Shown in pieces: positions 25,081 to 35,394 of a stretch of DNA of 64,000 nt. Position 1 is the first letter of the stretch; each line of letters opens with the position of its first letter. Below the pieces are notes generated by a model, which saw only the letters and a list, made by a program, of their open reading frames with translations, searched no databases and was not told the origin of the DNA. Position numbers and translations under genes: made by a program. This DNA is from Streptomyces sp. NBC_00659 (GTDB taxonomy: Bacteria; Actinomycetota; Actinomycetes; Streptomycetales; Streptomycetaceae): NCBI RefSeq assembly GCF_036226925.1, contig NZ_CP109031.1, positions 8,804,001-8,868,000 of the forward strand, written 5' to 3'.

Positions 25081-25706
25081 ATCGCGTCCTGACGCTTGAT
25101 GAGTTCGTCCGCGAGATCCATGTACGCCGATCCCTTGACCGTGACAGGGCTGCCGAACGACTGGGAGTACAGGTCGAGTCGGGGAATGTGGGTGGACAGC
25201 ACGTCGAAGCCGCGTTCCGTGAGCGCTTCGCGGGCATCGGCGTCGGGGCCCGTGCGGGTGGCGTCCGGACGGTTCGTACGGTTCAGCAGTACGGCGGAGC
25301 GGGCCGGCCGGGCCCGCAGGGACTGGACGTCGCCCATCTCGCGGCCGATGGGCGCCATGCGGTCCAGTTCGATGGGGGACGGTGTCACCGGCACGATCCA
25401 CTCGCTCGCGTACCGCATGACACTCCGGGCGATGTGGGCGTGATCCTCCATCTGCGGGGCGTCGAACACCACGGCCTGCCGGTCGCCGAGGAAGTCGTTC
25501 ACTCGCCGGTGCACGTCGCCCACCGGGAGGGAGAACACGGGGAAGGGGAAACCTCCCGCCAGTTCGCTCCACCGCAGCGCCGAGGACGCGGGGTCACTGT
25601 CCACCAACAGGGGTGAGAAGCCCGACTCGTGCAACGCGTGGGCCAGCCACACCGCGCTCGTCGTCTTGCCCACTCCGGGTTTCAGGTTCACAAAGGCATA
25701 GCTCAT
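25077..25706 (-). CDS. ParA/MinD-like ATPase
   Basis: 209 residues. A deviant Walker A motif lies near the N-terminus: NLKPGVGKTTSAVWLAHAL, with Pro where KGG is usual but retaining the signature and catalytic lysines. Switch I/Walker A-prime is LLVDSDPASSALRW, switch II/Walker B is VVFDAPQMEDH. This is the short type without an N-terminal helix-turn-helix, typical of plasmid or orphan positioning systems. ATG 25706 is used; GTG 25712, 8 nt after a TAGCGT -10-like element, is an equally good leaderless start. Coupled to the 74-residue partner downstream. Confidence 0.85.
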   Translation of the reverse strand: MSYAFVNLKPGVGKTTSAVWLAHALHESGFSPLLVDSDPASSALRWSELAGGFPFPVFSLPVGDVHRRVNDFLGDRQAVVFDAPQMEDHAHIARSVMRYASEWIVPVTPSPIELDRMAPIGREMGDVQSLRARPARSAVLLNRTNRPDATRTGPDADAREALTERGFDVLSTHIPRLDLYSQSFGSPVTVKGSAYMDLADELIKRQDAM

Positions 25707-26081
25707 CGACACAGGGAGCCACGCTAGTGACCACGGGGGACCGGCGGTCGCCCAAGCGGCGGCTACCGTCCCGTCGTTCACCCCGCCGCGCCCGTGAATC
25801 ATCCCAATGGATCAACGTGCTGTGCCGCCGCACAGACCCGCACCGCGGCCGCTGTGCGCGCGACGCCCGAACGCGCCGTCCCCTGTACGCGCCCCCGGCG
25901 CGGTTGATGCCATGCCAGGCATGTCTTCCGCAGCTTCCGCGCCTCCCGCATCCTCCGTATCGCCCTCACGTCACACATCTCCGGCATCTCCCGCATCTCC
26001 GTCCGCTCCCGTTCCGGGCGCAGGGACGAGGCTGTGCGCAGGGACGAGGCCGTGCGCGGCAGTGCCGTCGGAGGACCGCCG
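25707..26081. other. Intergenic region with short tandem repeat
   Basis: No coding potential on either strand by content. It holds the ParA promoter side (TAGCGT, minus strand) and an 18-bp tandem duplication GCGCAGGGACGAGGCYGT near 26018-26053 just before the ribosome site of the symporter gene. Confidence 0.6.
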
Positions 26082-27695
26082 ATGAGCTCCGGCGACGGAG
26101 AGTCGCTCGCCGTCATGGTCTTCCTCGGCTTCGTCGCCGTGTCCCTGCTGTTGTGCGGCCTGGCGGCTGCCGATCTGGACGACCCCGAGCACTTCTACGC
26201 GGGCGGCGGCGCGGCCTTCGGGCCGGTCGGAGGCGGGCTGGCCATCGCCGGTGACTACATCTCCGCGGCCACCCTGCTCAGTACCACCGGCGCGGTAGCC
26301 CTCGACGGGGCGGACGGCATCCTGTTCGCCTGCGCCACCGTCGTCTCGCTCTATCTGATGATGCGATTCCTGGGTGAACCCCTGCGCAGGAAAGGGGTGT
26401 TCACCCTGGGGGACTTCGTCGCCGACCGCCTCGGCGCTCCCTCCGTGCGCCGGGCGCTCGGCGTCGCCTCTCTCGTCGTCCTCACCCCGCTGCTCCTGGT
26501 GCAGCTCTCCACCGCCGGACGCATCATGGCGGCCATGTTCGGGCTCCCGGACGGCGCGCTCACCGGATGCACCGTCGCCGGAGGAGCCCTGATGGTCTGT
26601 TACGCCGCGTTCGGCGGGATGCGCGGCGTCGGGTACGTACAGATCCTGAAGGTCGGTGTGGTGCTCATCGCCATGCTGCTGCTGGCCGGGGTCGTTCTCG
26701 CCCGGTACGGATGGTCGCCGCCGGCCCTGTTCGGTGCCGCCCGGGAGCATTCCGGAGCGGGCGCCGCCTACGCGCGCCCCGGACTCCACTTCGGCCACTC
26801 CGTCGCCGGGCGCCTCGACCTGATCGGCTTCGAGGCAACCCTCCTGGTCGGAGCCGCCTGTCTGCCGCACATCACCATGCGGCTGCACCCGGTCCGGGAC
26901 GCCCGCACCGCGAGGCGTGCCGTCGGCTGGGCGGTCGGCCCGGTGGCGGTGGTGTGCGCCGCGGTCGTGGTGGCCGGGCTGGGTGCCTGCGCCCTGATGG
27001 GCCGGGGCCCGGTGCGGGCCGCCGACCCCGGGGGAGCGACCGCCCTGCTGATGGTGACGGGCGCGCTCGACCCGGTCGCCGGGGGCGCCCGGCACAGCAT
27101 GCTGTTCGCGATCGTCGCCTGCGCCGTCTTCGCGACCACCCTCGCGGCCGTCGCGGGCATCACGCTGGCGGCCGCCTCCAGTCTCGCCCGTGACTTCGGC
27201 GGGCGGCCCGCGCACGGGGGCGGGGGCCGTTCGCCCGCCGGGGAGATCCGGCGGGCACGGCTGGGGATCGTCCTGGTCGGAGCGGTCGCCGTCGTCGTGT
27301 CGGCGGCCCTCGGGGACCGCGGCAGACTCACGCTGATCTCCTTGTCGTTCACCGTCGCGGCCTCGGTGCTCGCCCCGGTTCTGCTGTACGCGCTCTTCCT
27401 GCCCGGTCACTCCGCCACCGGGGCGCGCTGGACCGTCTACGGGACCCTTCCCCTCATCGTGCTGCTGCTCGCGGGATCCCCCGCGGTGTCGGGCACCCCG
27501 TTCGCGGTCTTCCCCGATCACGACGTCCGCTGGTTCCCGCTCCAGACACCGGGGCTCGTCACCGTTCCGGCCGGCTTCCTCCTCGGGCTCGTCGGCCGCA
27601 CGCCCACGCGCACCCGCGCTCTTCGGACCTCCTGGCCTCGGTCCTCAACCGCCGTGGGCGCGGGACCTCTTGACGGAGTTGGTGCAGACCTTTAG
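26082..27695 (+). CDS. Sodium/solute symporter (SSS family, ActP-like)
   Basis: 537-residue polytopic membrane protein with about 13 helices. SSS-family landmarks: DPEHFYAGGGAAFGPVGGGL, AGDYISAATLLSTTGAVALD, FTLGDFVADRLG, TLAAVAGITLAAASSLARD. These match the acetate/monocarboxylate permease (ActP/MctC) branch, so a short organic acid is the likely substrate. ATG 26082 has GGAGG 7 nt upstream. The usual partner DUF485 gene found before actP is missing. Its stop codon overlaps the -10 element of the alginate-lyase promoter. Confidence 0.88.
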   Translation: MSSGDGESLAVMVFLGFVAVSLLLCGLAAADLDDPEHFYAGGGAAFGPVGGGLAIAGDYISAATLLSTTGAVALDGADGILFACATVVSLYLMMRFLGEPLRRKGVFTLGDFVADRLGAPSVRRALGVASLVVLTPLLLVQLSTAGRIMAAMFGLPDGALTGCTVAGGALMVCYAAFGGMRGVGYVQILKVGVVLIAMLLLAGVVLARYGWSPPALFGAAREHSGAGAAYARPGLHFGHSVAGRLDLIGFEATLLVGAACLPHITMRLHPVRDARTARRAVGWAVGPVAVVCAAVVVAGLGACALMGRGPVRAADPGGATALLMVTGALDPVAGGARHSMLFAIVACAVFATTLAAVAGITLAAASSLARDFGGRPAHGGGGRSPAGEIRRARLGIVLVGAVAVVVSAALGDRGRLTLISLSFTVAASVLAPVLLYALFLPGHSATGARWTVYGTLPLIVLLLAGSPAVSGTPFAVFPDHDVRWFPLQTPGLVTVPAGFLLGLVGRTPTRTRALRTSWPRSSTAVGAGPLDGVGADL

Positions 27696-27698
27696 CGT
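27670..27698 (+). promoter_or_regulatory. Alginate lyase promoter
   Basis: TTGACG (27670-27675), 17-bp spacer, TAGCGT (27693-27698). It begins inside the end of the symporter gene. Transcription would start near 27705, right before two operator-like palindromes. Confidence 0.6.
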
Positions 27699-27711
27699 CA
27701 CGGCACATGAG

Positions 27712-27746
27712 GTTCACAGGTGAACTCGATGTTCATCCATGTGAAC
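27712..27746. promoter_or_regulatory. Tandem operators at the alginate lyase start site
   Basis: GTTCACAGGTGAAC (27712-27725, perfect) and GTTCATCCATGTGAAC (27731-27746, 5-bp arms), centres 20 bp apart. The outer arms also form one larger inverted repeat, GAGGTTCAC with GTGAACCTC (27709-27749). A repressor bound here would block the promoter; no regulator gene is adjacent. Confidence 0.6.
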
Positions 27747-27800
27747 CTCGCCTTTCCCCACCGTCTGCTCCATCCGACCAGACGAAAGGCCCTGACCGTC

Positions 27801-28625
27801 ATGGTGAACAAGCGACCACATACCCGAACCCCCTCCCTCCTTGCCGGACGTGCCGCGCCTCGGCTCCTGACGACGGCCACCGTCGCGGGCGTCGTCGCCG
27901 CGGTCACCGTCCTGGGCACGTCCAGCGCCGGCGCCGCCGACCCGAACGTCGCGCCCGGTGGCAACTTCGACCTGTCGGTGTGGCAACTCCAGGAGCCCGT
28001 GGGCTCCCCGGGCTCGCCCACCACCATCTCCTCCGCCCGGCTGCAGGGCGCGAACGGCTACCAGGACGCGTACTTCTCCACCGACACCCGCGACGGCGCG
28101 ATGACCTTCTGGGCGCCCGAGAAGGGCGTCACGACGCCGAACTCCCACTACGCCCGCTCCGAACTGCGGGAGATGAACCGCAGCGGCAGCGCGGCGAACT
28201 GGTCGCTCAGCGGCAGTCACCGGCTGAGCGCGACACTTCGGGTGGTGTCGGTCACCTCCAACGTGTGCGTCGGCCAGATCCACCTCGGCTCCGGCGGATC
28301 GTCCACCAAACCGCTGGTGGAGCTGTACTACCGCGCGAGCGGTGACATCGTCGTCGGCACCGAGAACTCGCCCTCGGGCGGCCAGACGACCCACACGGTC
28401 GGACACGTGGCGGTCGGCAAGACGTGGACGTACACGATCGCCGTCTCCGGAGGCGACACCATCGACCTGACCGTCAACGGCAGCACCACGCACTACGCGA
28501 TCCCGTCGTCGTTCTTCCCCTACAAGCAGTACTTCAAGGCCGGCTCGTACAACCAGTCGTCCTCCGAGAGCACCACGAAGGGGGCGAGGGTCGCCTTCTA
28601 CGGCCTGAAGGTCTCGCACGGCTGA
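27801..28625 (+). CDS. Secreted polysaccharide lyase family 7 (alginate lyase)
   Basis: 274 residues: signal peptide of about 47 residues ending SSAGA, then one PL7 jelly-roll domain. All three family motifs are present: RSELREM, QIH and YFKAGSYNQ, which line the catalytic groove and include the His and Tyr used for beta-elimination. QIH (not QVH) usually goes with polyguluronate or mixed-link preference; that is family knowledge. ATG 27801 gives the full signal peptide; the upstream in-frame ATG at 27720 lies in the operator. It depolymerises alginate outside the cell. Confidence 0.93.
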   Translation: MVNKRPHTRTPSLLAGRAAPRLLTTATVAGVVAAVTVLGTSSAGAADPNVAPGGNFDLSVWQLQEPVGSPGSPTTISSARLQGANGYQDAYFSTDTRDGAMTFWAPEKGVTTPNSHYARSELREMNRSGSAANWSLSGSHRLSATLRVVSVTSNVCVGQIHLGSGGSSTKPLVELYYRASGDIVVGTENSPSGGQTTHTVGHVAVGKTWTYTIAVSGGDTIDLTVNGSTTHYAIPSSFFPYKQYFKAGSYNQSSSESTTKGARVAFYGLKVSHG

Positions 28626-28636
28626 GGGGCGTCGGA

Positions 28637-28687
28637 CACGGCAAGGGGGTGAGCCCGGCGCGATGCCGGGCTCACCCCCTTGCCGTG
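28637..28687. terminator. Bidirectional terminator
   Basis: Perfect 23-bp stem (28637-28659 with 28665-28687) and 5-nt loop between the convergent alginate lyase and aldehyde dehydrogenase genes. Confidence 0.9.
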
Positions 28688-28698
28688 GGGACATCCGC

Positions 28699-30138
<1,440 letters not shown>

Positions 30139-30154
30139 GGAACGTCTCTCCTGG

Positions 30155-30556
30155 TCAGGCGGTGGTACGGGGGGACAGGTGCTCGTGTACGGCGAGCCAG
30201 GCGCCGTCCGCGGAGCGGGCGAAGACGATGGTCTCCCGCTCGTGCACCGTCTCCTCGCCGGCGTTGGTGGCGACGCGGGTCTCCACGTCATGGCTGAAGA
30301 CAGCCGTGTCACCGAAGGGCTGGACGAGCTGTGCCGACGAGGTGCAGCCGAGGACGCGGAAACCGTCCTGCTCCACCCACCGCCGCCACAGGTCGCGGTA
30401 CTCGGCCGTGGAGCCGAGACGCCCCGGCGTGGTGTGGAAGACGAACGTCGCGTCCGGTGCGAAGGCACCGAAGTAGTCGTCGAGGCGGCCCTCGGCGAAG
30501 GCGGCGACGAGCGCGTCCGCGGCGGCCCGGACTTCCTGCACGGTGGTGGTGCTCAT
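30155..30556 (-). CDS. NTF2/SnoaL-like protein
   Basis: 133 residues with the cone-shaped NTF2 fold pattern: helical N-terminus EVRAAADALVAAFAEGRLDD, YFGAFAPDATFVFHTTPGRL, WRRWVEQDGFRVLGC, and the C-terminal strand WLAVHEHLSP. Close relatives are annotated as DUF4440/ketosteroid-isomerase-like. It lies between the permease and the dehydrogenase in one operon, so it may bind or isomerise a pathway intermediate. Confidence 0.82.
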   Translation of the reverse strand: MSTTTVQEVRAAADALVAAFAEGRLDDYFGAFAPDATFVFHTTPGRLGSTAEYRDLWRRWVEQDGFRVLGCTSSAQLVQPFGDTAVFSHDVETRVATNAGEETVHERETIVFARSADGAWLAVHEHLSPRTTA

Positions 30557-30630
30557 GCACGGCTCCTGGTCAGGGGCGCCCGGCGGTCAGGGCCGGGCGC
30601 CCAGTCGGGGATGTCGGTGACGGTGAGGAC

Positions 30631-32166
30631 TCAGACGGCCGCGGCGGGCTCGGGGGTCTTCTCCTCGGTGCCACCGGTGATCGGCGCGATGTCGGCGTCG
30701 GACGCCCCGACGAAGCGGGGTCCGTCGGGCCCGTACACGGCGCGCGGCTCGGGGAACAGGGCAAGTGCGGCGAGGTAGAGCACGACCGCCAGACCGAGGC
30801 CGACCGGCAGCGAGATGTCCGCGCCGTTCGCGAGGTTGCCCAGCGGACCGACGAACTGGCCCGGCAGATTGGTGAAGAGGAGGGCCACGACGGCGCTGAC
30901 GAGCCACGTGCCCATGCCGCGCCAGTTCCAGCCGTGCGCGAACCAGTAGCGGCCACCGCGCTGACGCCGGTTGAAGACCTGCAGTGCCTCGGCGTCGTAC
31001 CAGCCGCGCCGTGTGACGTAGCCGAGCGCCATGACGACCATCCACGGCGCGGTGCAGGTGATGATCAGCGTGGCGAAGGTGGAGATGGACTGCGTGAGGT
31101 TGAGCGCGAAGCGGCCGAGGAAGATGAACCCGATGGACAGGACACCGATGAAGAAGGTGGCCTGGACACGGTTGAAGCGCGGGAAGACGCTGGCGAAGTC
31201 CAGCCCCGTTCCGTAGAGGGACGTCGTGCCGGTCGACAGGCCACCGATCAGGGCGATCAGGCAGAGCGGCAGGAAGTACCAGCCGGGGGAGATGGCCAGC
31301 AGTCCGCCCACGTAGTTCGGGGCGGCCGGGTCGACGTACTTCGCGGCCTTCGTCGCGATGATCGACGCCGTGGCCAGGCCGAAGACGAAGGGCAGCAGGG
31401 TGGCGATCTGGGCGAGGAACGCGGCGCCCATCACCCGGCGGCGCGGGGTGTTCGCGGGGATGTAGCGGGACCAGTCACCGAGGAACGCGCCGAAGGAGAC
31501 CGGGTTGGAGAGCACGATCAGCGCGGCGCCGATGAACGACGGCCAGAACAGCGGGTCGGCGGTCGAGGCGAAGGCACCCGCGTATCCGGGGTCGAAGTCA
31601 CCGGCGAAGGCGAAGGCGCCGAGCACGAAGAGGGCCGAGGCCGCCAGCACCGCGATCTTGTTGACCAGCAGCATGAAGCGGAAGCCGTAGATGCAGACGA
31701 CGAGCACGAGTCCGCCGAAGATCGCGTACGCGATGCCGTAGGTGACGTCCGACTCGGGGACGTTCACGAGCCGGTGCGCGCCGCCGACGAGCGCGTCTCC
31801 CGAGGACCACACCGAGATCGAGAAGAACGCGATGGCGGTGAGCAGGGAGAGGAAGGACCCGACGACCCGGCCGTGCACGCCCAGGTGCGCCGAGGAGGAG
31901 ACGGCGTTGTTCGTGCCGTTGGCGGGGCCGAACAGCGACATCGGGGCCAGCAGCAGCGCACCCGCGACCAGTCCGAGGACGGTCGCCGCGAGCCCCTGCC
32001 AGAAGGAGAGCCCGAAGAGGATGGGGAACGCGCCCAGTACACAGGTCGCGAAGGTGTTGGCGCCGCCGAAGGCGAGCCGGAACAGGTCGATCGGCCGGGC
32101 CGTGCGGTCCTCGTCCGGGATTCGCTCGACGCCGTATGTCTCGATTTCGGTGACCGAGCTCGTCAC
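30631..32166 (-). CDS. NCS1-family permease (cytosine/purine permease-like)
   Basis: 511 residues, 12 hydrophobic helices, first gene of the permease-NTF2-dehydrogenase operon. Typical NCS1 features: FGGANTFATCVLGAFPILFG in helix 1, LAPMSLFGPANGTNNAV after helix 2, and SFGAFLGDWSRYIP in the middle. GTG 32166 with GGAGGG 4 nt upstream sets the start. It would import a nitrogen-containing ring compound or amine with a cation. With the PucR regulator and aldehyde dehydrogenase it forms an uptake-oxidation unit; the compound is not deducible. Confidence 0.88.
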   Translation of the reverse strand: MTSSVTEIETYGVERIPDEDRTARPIDLFRLAFGGANTFATCVLGAFPILFGLSFWQGLAATVLGLVAGALLLAPMSLFGPANGTNNAVSSSAHLGVHGRVVGSFLSLLTAIAFFSISVWSSGDALVGGAHRLVNVPESDVTYGIAYAIFGGLVLVVCIYGFRFMLLVNKIAVLAASALFVLGAFAFAGDFDPGYAGAFASTADPLFWPSFIGAALIVLSNPVSFGAFLGDWSRYIPANTPRRRVMGAAFLAQIATLLPFVFGLATASIIATKAAKYVDPAAPNYVGGLLAISPGWYFLPLCLIALIGGLSTGTTSLYGTGLDFASVFPRFNRVQATFFIGVLSIGFIFLGRFALNLTQSISTFATLIITCTAPWMVVMALGYVTRRGWYDAEALQVFNRRQRGGRYWFAHGWNWRGMGTWLVSAVVALLFTNLPGQFVGPLGNLANGADISLPVGLGLAVVLYLAALALFPEPRAVYGPDGPRFVGASDADIAPITGGTEEKTPEPAAAV

Positions 32167-32275
32167 GGGCCCTCCAGTGTCCGTTAGTGCACCGTTCAAT
32201 CGGTGGCATCCACAGTGTGCGGCCCCCCGTGACCTGCGGCAATGGTCTCCATCACAGATGCGTACGATGTCATTT

Positions 32276-33724
32276 GTGGCCAGCAACAAACTCACCATCC
32301 GGGACCTGCTCGCCTCTCCGGCGCTCCAGCTCTCGCTGAAGGCCGGCGGCGGTCTGGAACGGTCGGTCTCCTGGGCGCACGCCAGCGAGCTCGTCGACCC
32401 CACGCCCTGGCTCCTGGGAGCCGAGCTGATCATGACCGCGGGCCTGGCGATCCCCCGTACCGCGGCGGAACAGCGCGCCTATCTGGAGCGGCTGGACGAC
32501 GCCGGGGCGTCCGGGCTCGCGCTCTCGGCGCAGCTGCACATGCCACCGCTGCACGACGCGTTCTTCCAGGCCGCGCGGGAGCGGGACTTCCCGGTCCTCG
32601 AAGTGCCGCTCGCCGTTCCCTTCATCGCCGTCGCCCAGGAAGTCGCGGCCTCGGCCCAGGAGGAGGCGCGGCACCGGCTGGGCGCGCAGCTCCAGGTCTT
32701 CGGCGCGCTGCGCTGGCTGGTCACGGAGGATCTCGACACACCGACACTCCTGCGCCGTCTGGAAGGCCTGTCGGGCTACGACGTCTTCCTCTGCACTCCT
32801 CAGGGGCGCCCGCTCCTGCCCGGGGTCCCGGTGCCCGACCCGGCCGTCCTGCCGGCGTCCGTCGACGCCCCGCCGACCATCCCCGGCGGATTCGTCCTCC
32901 CGGTGCCCGCGCCCGGCGGCCCGGCGGGCTTCCTCGTCGCGTACGAGCGTGAGGGCGCCCGGCCCGCGGGGCTCGCCGTCGTCCAGCACATCGCCACCGT
33001 CGCGGCGCTGCGGCTGGCGATGGTGCGCAACGAGCGCGAGACACTGCGCCGCGAGGGAGCGGAGACGTTCGCCGAACTGCTTCAGGAGGTGCTCGACCCG
33101 GAGGCGGCACGGCGTCGGCTCGCCCGGCACGCGATCGAGGGCGACACCGTGCTGCTGATCGTGCGCCGCACCACCGACGAGGCGCTGCTGCGCTTCCTGG
33201 AGGACCGGCCCCATCTGCTGCTGACCCGGGGCGAGGACCGCTATGTCCTCGGGGCGCCGGAGCTGGCGGCGGCCGTCGGTGAGCTGCCCGGCGTGGCAGC
33301 CGGGGCCAGCCGCCCCTTCCTGCCGGGGGACGCGCTGAAGGTCGCGCAGCGCGAGGCTCTGTGGGCGGTGTCCAAGGCCGTCGAGTCGGGCCGTGCCGTC
33401 GTCCACTACGGCGACGACGGGGCGGGCCGGTGGCTGCCCGACGATCCCGTCGTCCTGGCGGCACTGGTGGAGCACGTGCTCGGCGGCGTGCTGCGTTACG
33501 ACGAGAGTCACGACTCGCGGTTGCTTGTCTCGGCCCGCACCTGGATGGAGCGCGACCGTCGCACCGAGACGGCGGCCGCGGCACTTCACATCCACCCCAA
33601 CACCCTCGCCTACCGGCTGCGCCGCTTCGGCGCGCTCACCGACCGTGATCTGACGTCGACGGCGGCTCTGGCCGAGGTCTGGCTGGCGATCCAGGCGGCG
33701 GGAGCGCTGGGCCTGACCGACTGA
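32276..33724 (+). CDS. PucR-family transcriptional regulator
   Basis: 482 residues in three parts: an N-terminal PucR ligand domain (TIRDLLASPALQLSLKAGGG, RSVSWAHASELVDPTPWLLG), a central GGDEF-like domain, and a C-terminal helix-turn-helix (AAAALHIHPNTLAYRLRRFG). GTG 32276 is the best start: TACGAT (32263-32268) lies 7 nt upstream and no Shine-Dalgarno exists, so leaderless translation is likely; ATG 32267 is an alternative. Divergent from the permease operon, which it probably activates in response to the imported nitrogen compound. Confidence 0.9.
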   Translation: MASNKLTIRDLLASPALQLSLKAGGGLERSVSWAHASELVDPTPWLLGAELIMTAGLAIPRTAAEQRAYLERLDDAGASGLALSAQLHMPPLHDAFFQAARERDFPVLEVPLAVPFIAVAQEVAASAQEEARHRLGAQLQVFGALRWLVTEDLDTPTLLRRLEGLSGYDVFLCTPQGRPLLPGVPVPDPAVLPASVDAPPTIPGGFVLPVPAPGGPAGFLVAYEREGARPAGLAVVQHIATVAALRLAMVRNERETLRREGAETFAELLQEVLDPEAARRRLARHAIEGDTVLLIVRRTTDEALLRFLEDRPHLLLTRGEDRYVLGAPELAAAVGELPGVAAGASRPFLPGDALKVAQREALWAVSKAVESGRAVVHYGDDGAGRWLPDDPVVLAALVEHVLGGVLRYDESHDSRLLVSARTWMERDRRTETAAAALHIHPNTLAYRLRRFGALTDRDLTSTAALAEVWLAIQAAGALGLTD

Positions 33725-33801
33725 GCCGGGCCGGGAGTACGCCCTGACTTGCCCGTCCGGGTCCTACCTGCCCGATTCCTACCTGCCCGACGGGGCACGG
33801 A

Positions 33802-34434
33802 TCACCCCTCGCGCCGGGCGACCGCCTCGACCAGTCGCACGATGTCGGCGAGATCGGCCTCGAACTCGGCGGTGAGGTCGAGGGGAAGATCCAGCCACGG
33901 CCCGAGCGCGCTGTGACCGGGGAGTTCACTGTCCGGAAGATGACCCCGGCGGCTGCGCGGGTCGCTGTCGCCCGGAGTGAACCGGCCCGCGGCCTCGGAG
34001 GCGGCGAAGCCGATGACGAAGGTGCTGATCAGGCGTTCCAGCCGGGGCACCTGGGGCTCGGGGACCCCGGCCTCGATGAGCGCCGTGTAGATGATGTCCA
34101 CCGCCCGCGCCCCGTCCCCGGTGACGGCGGGGCGTGAGGTGAGCAGGTTCGCGGCCCAGGGGTGCCGCTGGGCCACCTCACGTGCGGCGTGCGCCAGGGC
34201 GGTGAGTCGCTCCTCCCACGTCCGCTCTCCGGCCCGGCCGGATGACGCGATCGCGGCGAGCAGACGTTCGACCATGCCGTCCAGCAGCGCCGACTTGTCC
34301 TTGACGTGCCGGTACAGCGCCATCGGCGTCACCCCGACGCGATCGGCGAGGGCGCGCATCGAGACGGCGTCGAGCCCGTGCTCGTCGGCGATGGCCACGG
34401 CCGCGTCCAGGATCTCTTCCCGTCTCCCACTCAT
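33802..34434 (-). CDS. TetR-family regulator of the ABC exporter
   Basis: 210 residues. Helix-turn-helix: EEILDAAVAIADEHGLDAVS then MRALADRVGVTPMALYRHVK, with a TetR_C-type ligand domain (RTWEERLTALAHAAREVAQR). TACACT on the minus strand (34448-34443) lies 8 nt before the ATG, so the transcript is likely leaderless. A perfect palindrome overlaps this promoter. Divergent from the ABC exporter genes at 34516-36142, its probable targets. Confidence 0.9.
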   Translation of the reverse strand: MSGRREEILDAAVAIADEHGLDAVSMRALADRVGVTPMALYRHVKDKSALLDGMVERLLAAIASSGRAGERTWEERLTALAHAAREVAQRHPWAANLLTSRPAVTGDGARAVDIIYTALIEAGVPEPQVPRLERLISTFVIGFAASEAAGRFTPGDSDPRSRRGHLPDSELPGHSALGPWLDLPLDLTAEFEADLADIVRLVEAVARREG

Positions 34435-34436
34435 GG

Positions 34437-34481
34437 GTCTACAGTGTAGACGTATACGCCGTAGACGTGTACGGCGTATAC
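34437..34481. promoter_or_regulatory. TetR operators between regulator and ABC exporter
   Basis: Two palindromes touch each other: GTCTACAGTGTAGAC (34437-34451, perfect 7-bp arms) and a 30-bp element at 34452-34481 with 12-bp arms GTATACGCCGTA/TACGGCGTATAC and a 6-bp spacer. The hexamer GTAGAC recurs at 34446, 34461 and 34493. The sites cover both divergent promoters. Confidence 0.8.
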
Positions 34482-34515
34482 ATGTTTACGACGTAGACCT
34501 CCTGGAGGACGGACG

Positions 34516-35394
34516 ATGCTGATCGCGGAGGGTTTGGTGAAGCGCTATGGCTCACGTCATGCGCTCGACGGATTCGACCTGGCGGTCCCGGCCGGCGAGA
34601 TCGTGGGCCTGATCGGTCACAACGGTGCGGGCAAGACGACGTTCGTCGAGATCGTCGCCGGTCTCGTACGTCCCGACGCGGGCCGGATCAGCGTCGCGGC
34701 GCTCGATGTGCTGCGGGAGGGCCGGGCCGCGCGGCGCCTCCTCGGCGTGGCCCCGCAGGAACTCGCCCTGTACGGCAGCGCCACCGTGCGGGAGAACCTG
34801 CGGCTGTTCGCCGGACTGGCGGGACTCCGTGGACGGCGCGGGGTCGCGGAGATCGCCCAGGTCCTGGACGAGCTGTGCCTGACGGCCGTGGCGGACCGGC
34901 CCGTGGTCGCCCTGTCCGGAGGTCAGCGCCGCCGGGTGCAGGCGGCCACCGCCATGGTCGGTTCACCGCCGCTGCTCCTGCTGGACGAGCCGACCGCCGG
35001 CGCCGATCCGGAAACCCGCTCGGCCCTGTTGAGCGCGGTCCGGGCTCGGGCCGAAGCGGGCGCGGCCGTCGTCTACACGACCCACTACCTGCCGGAACTC
35101 GTCGATCTCGGCGCCACACTGGCACTCGCGCGGGCCGGACGGATCATCGCGCGCGGCACGCAGGACGAGCTCACCCGCCACCTGCCCGGCGAACTCAGAG
35201 TCACCTTCGCCGACGCGGGCGAACCCGAACTGCGCCGGGCGACCATGGACCCCGGTGCCGATCTGGCGGCCCTGCTCGCGTCCGGTCGTACCCCTGTGTC
35301 CGTCGACGTGCGCCGCCCCGGGCTGGACGATCTCTACCGGTCCATGGAAGGCGCGGAGACCGCGACGTGGACGGAGGTCCGTGATGCCGCGTGA
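34516..35394 (+). CDS. ABC exporter ATPase
   Basis: 292 residues, one ABC domain plus a C-terminal DUF4162-like extension. Walker A GHNGAGKTT, signature LSGGQRRRV, Walker B LLLLDEPTAGADPETR, switch His in VYTTHYLPEL. This matches the DrrA/CcmA-like exporters of drugs or lipids. GGAGGAC precedes the ATG by 5 nt. It overlaps the permease gene by 11 bp. Under control of the divergent TetR regulator, so it probably expels the compound that the regulator senses. Confidence 0.92.
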   Translation: MLIAEGLVKRYGSRHALDGFDLAVPAGEIVGLIGHNGAGKTTFVEIVAGLVRPDAGRISVAALDVLREGRAARRLLGVAPQELALYGSATVRENLRLFAGLAGLRGRRGVAEIAQVLDELCLTAVADRPVVALSGGQRRRVQAATAMVGSPPLLLLDEPTAGADPETRSALLSAVRARAEAGAAVVYTTHYLPELVDLGATLALARAGRIIARGTQDELTRHLPGELRVTFADAGEPELRRATMDPGADLAALLASGRTPVSVDVRRPGLDDLYRSMEGAETATWTEVRDAA

